From the NCBI RefSeq assembly GCF_905171775.1, contig NC_053490.1:159129969-159193968 (forward strand): a DNA stretch of 64,000 bases, in the 5' to 3' direction. This document shows, piece after piece, positions 56,477 to 64,000 of this stretch; positions within the stretch are counted from its first letter, which is position 1; each line of letters begins with the position of its first letter. The notes under the pieces were generated by a model. It was given only the letters and a program-made list of their open reading frames with translations. It ran no database searches and was not told the origin of the DNA. A program made the translations under genes and the position numbers. The stretch is from Rana temporaria. Taxonomy: Eukaryota > Chordata > Amphibia > Anura > Ranidae.

Positions 56477-59400
56477 ATGACAGGCAGAGGAAGAGGCAGG
56501 CCCTTCTGCAGGGGTGGTAGGGGTAGGGCAGGAGCACCAGGCCGGAGCCAAAGTGGGAAGTGGCACAAGGTGCGTTCGATTACGTCAAAGGACGAACCAG
56601 ACTTGGCTGAGTGGCTCACCACCACCACCACATACCCTCCGCTTGAGTCACAGGAATTATTTTCCGATCCATCAGAAGACATTTCCGATGCGCAGCCATT
56701 CTTGGCATTGGATCAGGAAGAGGAGGTAGCAACTCAGCAGTCTGATGACAGTACCCAGATCAGCCCAAGGAGGTTGGTCCCCGCTGTTGCTGCCTACTCC
56801 GAGATCTCTAATGTTAGTGGTGGGGAAGGTGACGTCGATGATGACGTGTCTACAGATGTCACATGGGTGCCCACAAGAGAGGAAGAGGAGGGGAGTTCAG
56901 AGGGAGAGATGGACCAGCAGATAGGGAGGAGAAGCAGGCCGAACTTACATTGCACAGGAGGGACAAACCAGACTGCTAATGTATCAGGAGCGAGCCATTA
57001 ACCATGTACGGTCACATCTGGTGCTCCCAGGACGCCGGCCCATGGCTCCGCAGTGTGGGCTTTTTTTTACATGTCAGCTGCTGACAATGAGATGAAAGAA
57101 AAATCCTGGATCGCCGCACTGCTCAAAAAACGATGTCTTTATTCAAAACATGAAAAAACAACAAAAAATCTAATGGAAAAAACAGCCAAAATTCATGCAG
57201 TCAACCAAGAAGTGGATTAGGAAAAAAGAGCTGACATGTTTTGCATCATGTGATGCTTACTCGTAGCATCTGCTGACAATAGTGTTGCCATCTGCAGCCT
57301 TTGCAGTCAACGCATAAGTCGCGGTAAGCCCAACACTCACCTAGGGACCACCGCCTTAAGAAGGCACATGGCCTCCCATCACGAGCCCAGTTAGAGCAAC
57401 GCCATCAGAACCCACAAAGCCCCACTCCAGGCTCTCACCGTCCAGCCTCTTCTCCTTCTCCTTCTCCTCTATACTCACAATTGTACTCCACTCCACCTTC
57501 TATCATGCCGTCCTCACATTTTTCTGCAAAAAGGCAGGCTTCCGTGGCCCAAATATTCGATTGTAAAAAAACGATGACGCCGGATAACCCTCTTGCCCAA
57601 TGGTTGACCGCTGGCTTGTCGTAACTGATACCCCGCCAACTACTGCCATATAAACTGGTGGATTCGGAGGCCTTTCAAAAATTTGTGGCCATTGGAACAC
57701 CACAATGGAAGGTCCCAGGAAGGAAATATTTCTCAGAAGGGCATCCCAGAGCTATATGGCCATGTTCAGCGGCAAGTGAATGTATCTCTGGCACACAGTC
57801 TCAGTGCCAAGATACATCTGACCACAGACACGTGGTCTAGCAAACACGGGCAGGGAAGGTATATAACTTTTACTGCCCACTGGGTGAACCTTCTGACGGC
57901 CGTCAGGCATGTAACCTGTGGCACCCATGTAGATTTGGTTTTACCGCCACGGATTGCATGCAGCCCTGCTTCTTCTTCTCCTCCTACTCCATCCTCCCTC
58001 TCCTCCTCGGCTGACTCCTCCTTTTCCGATGCTACTGTCTCTTCCGCTGTGCCGCCCAAGATCCCCAGAACCTATTCGACATGCCAGGTGAGACGTTGCC
58101 ATGCTGTGCTGCGTCTGTTGTGCCTGGAAGACAAGAGCCACACTGGTCCTGCACTCCTTTCAGCTTTGCGTTCACAGGCAGATCAGTGGCTAACACCGCT
58201 CAATTTGATAGTTGGTAAAGTGGTGTGCGACAACGGTGCCAATCTGCTGAGTGTGCTGAAACAGGGCAAAATTACACAACCTGCCCGTCAGATGTCTTAT
58301 TTGTGACTGCCCGACGCGATGGAACTCAACCTTGTATATGCTTGATAGGCTGCTACAGCAGAAATGTGCAGTTAACAACTACCTGTACGAACTCTGAGGC
58401 AGGACAGGTTCTGGGGAGCTTGTTTTTTTTCACAGTGCCAGTGGCTGCTCATGCGCGACTCATGCAGACTTCTGCGGCCATTTGATGAGATCACCAAACT
58501 GGTCAGTCGCAGCCAGGGCGCCATCAGTGACATCGTACCTAACGCCTTCTTTCTGGAGCGTGCATTGCGTCGTGTCATTGATCAAGCTGTCGAGGAGCAG
58601 GAGCAGGAAGATGAGGAAGTTGCAATGCTGGATGAATTTCCAGGGAGGGCTACTCCACCTGAGACAAGTCAACAACGGGAGTCTGAAGAGAAGTCAGAGG
58701 AGGATGGTGCCGGGGCGGAGGAGCAAGAAGAGCATGCTTTAAACCTTTCTGGGATCCCTGGTGTTGTCTGTGGATGGGGGAAGGAGAACGAGGACGACAT
58801 TATCCTGGATGATGAGCAGGAGCAAGGCCATTACACCGCTTCCAGTTTAGTGCAAATGGGGGCCTTCATGCTCCAGTGTTTTAAGAGGGACCCCGTATAA
58901 AAAGCATAAAGGGCAAGGACCAGTACTTGGTGGCAACGTACTTAGCGGAAACATGGCTGAAATGTTACCACCATCACAGAGGGCTATCAGAATGCAGCAC
59001 TTCCAGGCCTTGCTTCGAGAAATGCTGCATTCTGCTTTTGCATGCGCTGTCAGAGGAATTTCCACTCACAGAGAAACAGTTGCGGGTACCAATCCAACAG
59101 CGCCTCCAAGAAGAGGGCGGTTTGAAGATGTGTTGGTCACTAATGATATGAGATCATTCTTTCAGCCGACCCATCGACAGCTGTCCTCCGGATCGACGGA
59201 CAGGTGTCCGACTACATCGGGTTAACGGCCGATGTGGACGCACTGAGAAGTGATGAACCCCTGGACTACTGGGTGGGCAGGCTTGACCTCTGGCCAGAGC
59301 TTGCACAATTTGCAATGGAACTGTTGGCTTTGCCCTCGTCCAGTGTCCCACCCGAAAGGATGTTCAGCGCAGCAGGGGGGGTCGTGACCGATAAGCGCAC

Positions 59401-59491
59401 TCGCCTAGCTCAAGACAGTGTTGACTACCTCACATTTCTAAAAATGAACAAGGCATGGATCTCAGAGGAATTCAACACATGTGACCAGTAG
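56477..59491 (+). pseudogene. Decayed but nearly full-length hAT transposase
   Basis: MTGRGRGRPFCRGGRGRAG begins a Gly/Arg-rich head, then an acidic segment to TWVPTREEEEG, with a stop at about 56999. A BED zinc finger near 57050-57350 (SAVWAFF, then CSLCSQRISRG, then LRRHMASHH) is interrupted by a Penelope tail. The RNase H-like core follows: HLTTDTWSSKHGQGRYITF (first D), VVCDNGANLLSVL (second D), then RPFDEITKLVSRSQGAISDI. The end holds the dimerisation domain DYWVGRLDLWPELAQF, then LPSSSVPPERMFSAAGGVV and TFLKMNKAWI, with a stop near 59491. Several frameshifts and stops separate these blocks (57001, about 57600, about 58305, about 58900), so no active protein can be made. The block order is normal for the family. 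Confidence 0.92.
57089..57269 (-). mobile_element. 181-bp Penelope 3' tail in the BED finger
   Basis: Eleven-base duplication ctgctgacaat (57078-57088, 57270-57280). Minus strand: a hammerhead-derived motif (57228-57267: GCT, ACGAGTAA, GCATC/GATGC, AAAACATGTC, AGC), GAATAAAG, then CAGTGCGGCGATCCA near the end. It splits the zinc-finger codons of hAT 2. Confidence 0.82.
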
Positions 59492-59519
59492 ACCATGATT
59501 GGTTAAAATTCCTCATGAC

Positions 59520-59900
59520 AGGCCACAAATATCCGTCACCACCCATAACAATTCATGGTCCCTGTCTTAGGTAAATACAGCGGCATAAAAGGCCTTTTAT
59601 GTCCGTTGAATGCCTAATTTTTGGGGCCTGCACTTATTTATCCTGTAAATGCCTAATGTACCACCAGCCACAGAATGCAAAGTTGTTTGCTGTCAGGTGA
59701 ATGCCTGTGGGCTAATTTTTGGGGCCTGTAATGGGCAGCACTTACTTCTGTATCCGGTGAATGCCTAATGTTCCAACAGCCACAGAATACAAAGTTGTTT
59801 GCTGTCAGGTGAACGCCTGTCGGCTAATTTTTGGTGCCTGTAATGACACTTACTTCTGTATCCGGTTTTTCACTTAATACTTCTGGTAGGTCAGTGTCCA
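59520..59900 (+). repeat. 3' tail repeats of hAT 2
   Basis: About two and a half units of roughly 120 bp with aatgcctaatgt, gccacagaatacaaagttg and gctaatttttggggcctg. Confidence 0.8.
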
Positions 59901-60240
59901 TGTTGTGGGACTATTTGTGCACAGCTAGTAAGTATTTTGTGGCTGCAAATATGACCTGCAGGTTTTTAATGTTCGCCTGCCATTAAAGTCAATGGGGCCC
60001 GCCACAAGCTTGCGGTTCGTGAACATTTGAGAAAGTTTGCGGTTAGCGTTTGCCCCGTGAGATGTTTGTCCATCACTAATGGGCATGAATGTGGACCCCT
60101 CCCAGTAACCAACCCCTAAATAAGATGACCAGATGATTGGTCACTGTTCGCTGTCAACACCCCTTTGATCTGACAGAAAAGAGGAGATGCAAAGTCAATG
60201 GAGGGTTCTCCCTTTTACCCCAAGAAAAAAAGGGGAGGGG

Positions 60241-60860
60241 AATAACATATAAGCACTCACATTTGCCCACATCCGAAATAGTAGTTCAAGAAAAAAGGTT
60301 GTACTACACTAGGTAGTGACATGGCGGACTTTCAAAGGCAATCACAGGGACATTTTTGTTTATAAAAAATATATAGATTTAATTACACAAATACAAAAAT
60401 ACAAATAAATTTCAATAAAATGTTGAGAAAAGTACATAAATACATATTCCTAAGCAATATTTTCGTCTCGCCGACGCGTTTCGCCTTACGGCTTCTTCAG
60501 GACGAGTTTTGAGATTTTATGACAATAAGGTATTGCTACTTGCATACGTCAATTGAGTTGATGGCCATCCACATCCATCAAGGATCATTGGAATCACAGG
60601 TACAGAAATACCATGTGATAGGTTGGTAAGCCCAATGAGAGGAGAAAAGAAAATCTCCTAATGATGAAAGGAGACCGCAGCGATGATAAATTGCAGGTTC
60701 TGAAAGTAAAAACAGAAGAACAAAACCGGGACCAGTAAGGCAAAAAGCAGGTGGAGGGAGCCTGGAGGAAAAATAAATAAATCCCGACACAAGGCAGCCA
60801 CACTGCACTGTCCAGTAAAGGGCAGACTGGAGGGTTGAAAGCCTTACAGCCGTGGAGGTT
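60241..60860 (-). mobile_element. Penelope tail with intact hammerhead core
   Basis: Minus strand: non-coding text, the hammerhead at 60467-60506, an A/T-rich stretch, then an end near 60250. Layout matches the other tails. Borders and target duplication are not resolved. Confidence 0.55.
60467..60506 (-). ncRNA. Hammerhead ribozyme, complete consensus core
   Basis: Minus strand: CTCGTC, CTGAAGA, A, GCC-GTAA-GGC, GAAAC, GC, GTC, GGCGAG. Stem I pairs over six bases (one G-U), stem II is GCC/GGC with a GTAA loop plus one extra A, and stem III is the two-pair AC/GT form. The CUGANGA and GAAA boxes are fully conserved and the cleavage triplet is GUC (cut between 60473 and 60472). This minimal type I form is known from Penelope-like elements. 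Whether it cuts efficiently alone is unknown; such forms often act as dimers. Confidence 0.8.
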
Positions 60861-60865
60861 TAGTA

Positions 60866-60915
60866 TGTCCCGGGGGGGTAGCAGCCTGTGCTCCGCTGCT
60901 ACCCCCCCCCCCGGG
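60866..60915. repeat. GC-rich hairpin
   Basis: gtcccgggggggtagcagc and gctgctaccccccccccc pair around a loop of about nine bases (ctgtgctcc). The C run is longer than the G run. Not followed by a T run on either strand. Confidence 0.7.
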
Positions 60916-61281
60916 AACCGATTACCCAGTTCACCAATTGAACTCTGATCAACCCTTGGACATTAATTGCAAGTATTCTTCTTTTCCAATTCTACCGTAT
61001 TACTTTGTGGATGTATATTGTCGTTATCTCTTTAAAAACATATTTTTTTGTAACATTTTATTGCACCAACTTTGCCCTTTTCATAATAAACCCTTATGTT
61101 GAAAAGTGTTAACTTTTTCTCTAAAACTCTTAATGCAAGCTATAAACAAACCTCTGCCTCTTTAAGAGCACTATTGTTGTAGAGTAAGGCATCTGAGCAG
61201 ACCTGTCTCTGGTGACAGTGTGTGTTGCAGACGCTTATTCTAAAATCATAATTGGTATTGCTAATTAATGGGAGTACTGAC
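60916..61281. other. Unassigned spacer
   Basis: No gene or element border recognised. Confidence 0.4.
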
Positions 61282-61796
61282 TGTAACGGTCACCACCGTT
61301 TACGACCTTCCATCAACCCACGACAGCTTATCGACACTCCACAATCAGGCAAACGAACACAACCCATAAGAATTCCCCCCAGACACGAGACACACAGCTC
61401 TGTTCTGGTTTCAAATGCAAGACTCCTTTAATGGCTAGCTCTCAAGTTTATATACAGTTTAAGCATGAAAGGGACAATCAAACTCTCCACCCACACACTG
61501 GGGGGGCTTCAATACACCTTCAGATGGCTAATTGCTAAACATTCTAGACATGTCGGCGCCGGTCTATAATTATCATGACCTAATCACTCCACCTGGGAAG
61601 TCACATTCCTTCATTCCTTGCAATATGAGCTATCAGTAATGTCCCCTGTCCTGTAATTTAGGATATAATTTCTCAGTCACCCTATGGCCCTATCGGACAT
61701 AAGGTGACCCTAGACATAAGAGTTATTAATGACGCTGGAACAGGAGTACCCCTCAACCTTCCAAAGTCTCTGTTTGTCCCGGGTCATTCCGTTACA
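61282..61796 (-). repeat. Solo LTR (retrovirus-like or Gypsy-like), minus strand
   Basis: 515 bp with ends tgtaacgg and ccgttaca; flanking words ctgac and ctgcc match at four of five bases. On the minus strand a TATA box (gtatataaac, near 61450) is followed by attaaa near 61430 and a GT-rich stretch, the expected U3-R-U5 order. No adjacent coding region, so it looks like a solo LTR left by recombination. Family not determined. Confidence 0.65.
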
Positions 61797-61859
61797 CTGC
61801 CTCTCCCTCATCAAATGTCGTAGGTGGCAGTTAAAAAGTTAATTGTGTCATTAGCCCAG

Positions 61860-62720
61860 TAACAATATATTGATACAAAAAAGATTCACTGGCGCTCTAT
61901 GGGTTAACACTATAGTCCAATATAATATTTAAGACCCTCGTATGGGCTGTAAACGATCCGTGCTGCAGAAATCCAGGTACCTAGAAGCACCACTAAAATA
62001 CAGTTACAACAAAAAGGAATTCTGCGCTCATAAAGGTTTACCATTCTAATTCCACATAATGTTTGTGAGGAATAACATTCAGTAGATCTCAGTTTGTTCG
62101 GAAGAACCAGTTCTTTATGTAGAAAAGATAAACAAATGTATACAGCACAACGCAAAAAAATGTTCCCAGTGCCTGCATGAAACACACACAATCTTTCAGG
62201 GCTTCAAGGGTTAAAATTTTGCAATTTTGTTTCCAGCTGCATTCATAGAAAACAACCGTGCTGATTGTAATTGGAGTACATTACCCAGGACGTCACTATG
62301 GCGTTTGATGTCACTTCCTAGTTAATATCTGGCATCTGGGCTCCTGTACACTCTCCTGTATGTGTCCAAACGTGCTCCAGCCTCAGTGTTTGCAGCTGCT
62401 AGGAGCGCAGCACAGAGATGACAGCCATGGAGAGACAATCTTCCTGTTGGAACGTGCTGACAAGCAGGCAGAGAAAAGTTCAGCCGAATGTTAGGCGCCC
62501 TCCAGTGGACAAAGTGCAAATTGCATTGAGGAAAAAAAATTTAAGTTGTAAATGGCGATTATAAATGAAAATCTTTTCTTGATATTACTGACTTAGGTCT
62601 TCCAAAATAAAAGAGGGGTTTTGAAACAGTCCCAGACTACGCGTTTCGCCCTATCCAGGGCTTTGTCACATAAAAAAGAGGGCCCATAGTGCAACTTTGC
62701 AAAACAGTTTAATGATCAAA
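61860..62720 (-). mobile_element. Penelope-tail-like remnant
   Basis: Identified only by the hammerhead-derived motif at 62631-62670 and the non-coding text downstream on the minus strand. Borders unresolved. Confidence 0.4.
62631..62670 (-). ncRNA. Hammerhead-derived motif
   Basis: Minus strand: TGTGACAA, AGCCC-TGGAT-AGGGC, GAAACGCGTA. Stem II and the short stem III are present. The CUGANGA box is altered at two bases and stem I is poor, so it is likely inactive. Confidence 0.45.
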
Positions 62721-63160
62721 ATAAAATAATGCACTTACAGGAAAATGAAGATATTCAGGCCCAATAAGATGCACTAAGTGCGGTTACAAAGACGGGATCT
62801 CGGCGTCCTCTACTGCTTCCCCTTCCTAGGTCAGTTCAGGTTAGCGTGATAACGTCGGAATGCAGGCCACGCCACTGAACTGCCACTTGTGTACATTTTT
62901 GATAAAATATATTGACTGACTGTCACAGCTTGCAAACACAGCAAGCCTTTTTCTAGGTCCCTGTACCACTCACACTGCACCTGAAAACAAATGTGTTGCT
63001 TGGGCAGAGTATAGCTTTATTCTCGATTAGTTGGGGTGGGAGGTTTATAGTTTAAAAATTTGCAGGATAGGTTAGTCTAATTTTACTGAAAGCACACCTG
63101 TTTAAGCACGCTGTATGTTGAAAAAAAATCTACTGCAGCTTGATAAATCAGATTCATAAA
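62721..63160. other. Unassigned spacer
   Basis: Nothing recognised. Confidence 0.4.
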
Positions 63161-63790
63161 GGAATTAAAGTGTAACTGGAAAGAGCAAAGTTAAGGGCAG
63201 CAACGTAATAAAAGTAGTAGTAAACCCAAAGCAAATATTATGTTGCAGCTTACCAATTCTTAGATGTGATGGCTGCATTCGTTTTCTTTTTTCTATCTTT
63301 TAATTTCACCTGGTTATCTAGCCAGGAAGTCGGTTGTTTTTCAACAAAATAAGGTGTCCTGCAGTTGTATTTTCCCAGTTAGATTTAATCAGTCCATGCT
63401 TTATAAAGATTTTGTCTGTGTCCAAGCAAAACATGAATGTAAAATGGATGCAAAGTGAATGTGAATGGGAGTGATTTCATAATTATCAATCAGCTGCTGC
63501 ACTTGCAGGGTTCTAAAGAGGAAATTGGCAGAGTCTGCATCCCTCTAGAGGTGATTTTCCTTTGACAAAATGAAATTTTTGTTGTAGGGGATGTCCAAAA
63601 TCTGATTTGTATGTTAGAGCAGACTTCTGGGAAGATCAATAAGTTCATCACACTTGCAGGAAATGACTTTTCTGGGGTGTTCTGTAGACCATCTCTGTAC
63701 AGTATGCCTCTAGGTTGCCATATTGCATTGTATTTTACAGAAAATTACAGTGTTGCAGATTGAAAAGAAAGGTAATTTTTTAGCAGTATT
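63161..63790 (-). repeat. Family B dispersed repeat, second copy
   Basis: Inverted relative of 50374-51290 without the MITE insertions; for example tacagaaaattacagtgttgc here against the complement there. Starts near an aattaaagtgtaact word. Confidence 0.6.
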
Positions 63791-64000
63791 AACCTTCTTA
63801 GCAGTATTCCCGAGTGTGGCTCACGAGTCAACTTTCAGTACCAAAAGTGGTAACCCCCAAACCACACTCAGGATCGCATCACAGGATCCATGGATAGGTT
63901 ACTTACCTTGTCCCGTGGATGCTGCGATGTCTCCCTGCTGTGTCTGCGAGCTGTGTCTTCGCCGTGTCTCCACTCGATTCACAATGCTGAGCTCTGTTCC
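63791..64000 (+). repeat. Start of a TTAA-type repeat, cut by the window end
   Basis: Begins TTAAccttcttagcagtattcc; the other terminus lies outside the window. Confidence 0.4.

Larger units (their letters stand above)
54125..60078 (+). mobile_element. hAT element 2 (6.0 kb including insertions)
   Basis: Perfect 8-bp duplication atgggcat (54117-54124, 60079-60086). Ends tagagatgg and ccatcacta are inverted with one mismatch. Contains duplicated leader units (gtgtatttgggtactgcag...), a decayed transposase, a nested hAT MITE, a Penelope tail and 3' tail repeats. Clear relative of hAT 1. Confidence 0.93.

Noticed and set aside
60866..60915. GC-rich hairpin as a bacterial-type terminator
   Set aside because: No T run follows and the context is vertebrate repeat DNA.

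Overview
The window looks like amphibian, probably anuran and ranid-like, nuclear DNA that is intergenic or deeply intronic. I found no host protein-coding exon, tRNA or rRNA. Almost everything interpretable is transposable-element sequence, often nested two to four layers deep. The organism call rests on the mixture of Tc1/mariner, hAT, PIF/Harbinger, TTAA-flanked (piggyBac or Kolobok type) and Penelope-like elements, on repeat families shared across the window, and on long (TA)n tracts; the species is inference.

Layout. 0-1 kb: end of a dispersed repeat, (AT)n and a Harbinger-type MITE. 1.16-5.8 kb: a folded-back mariner and two dead Tc1 elements. 5.8-10.7 kb: microsatellites, a palindrome with a TTAA element inside it, an inverted pair of small TIR repeats, another TTAA element and a near-perfect 259-bp palindrome. 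11.0-15.6 kb: a nearly complete PIF/Harbinger element with a MYB/SANT-like gene (+ strand) and a spliced DDE transposase gene (- strand), itself hit by a small hAT MITE. 15.6-32.3 kb: a nest in which a hAT element (15944-30123, perfect 8-bp TSD) contains a 9-kb head-to-head inverted Penelope-like pair (18441-27462) and a TTAA element. 32.3-46.3 kb: small hAT MITE, possible solo LTR, TTAA elements with minisatellites, a 2.6-kb hAT with a G/T-rich minisatellite, and a hAT remnant with a dimerisation domain. 46.4-52.9 kb: a 3.1-kb hAT, further MITEs and satellites. 54.1-60.1 kb: a second large hAT relative with a decayed but nearly full-length transposase, broken by a Penelope 3' tail. 60.1-64 kb: Penelope tails, one with a complete-looking hammerhead ribozyme core, a solo LTR and dispersed repeats.

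How the parts work together. The coding elements are mobile-element machinery, mostly dead. The Harbinger pair (DNA-binding protein plus DDE transposase) has one frame break in the transposase, at a homopolymer. The left Penelope copy keeps an open RT plus GIY-YIG frame but lacks its 5' end. Seven further sites share the hammerhead layout with base changes in the core. Target-site duplications give a relative insertion order at most loci.
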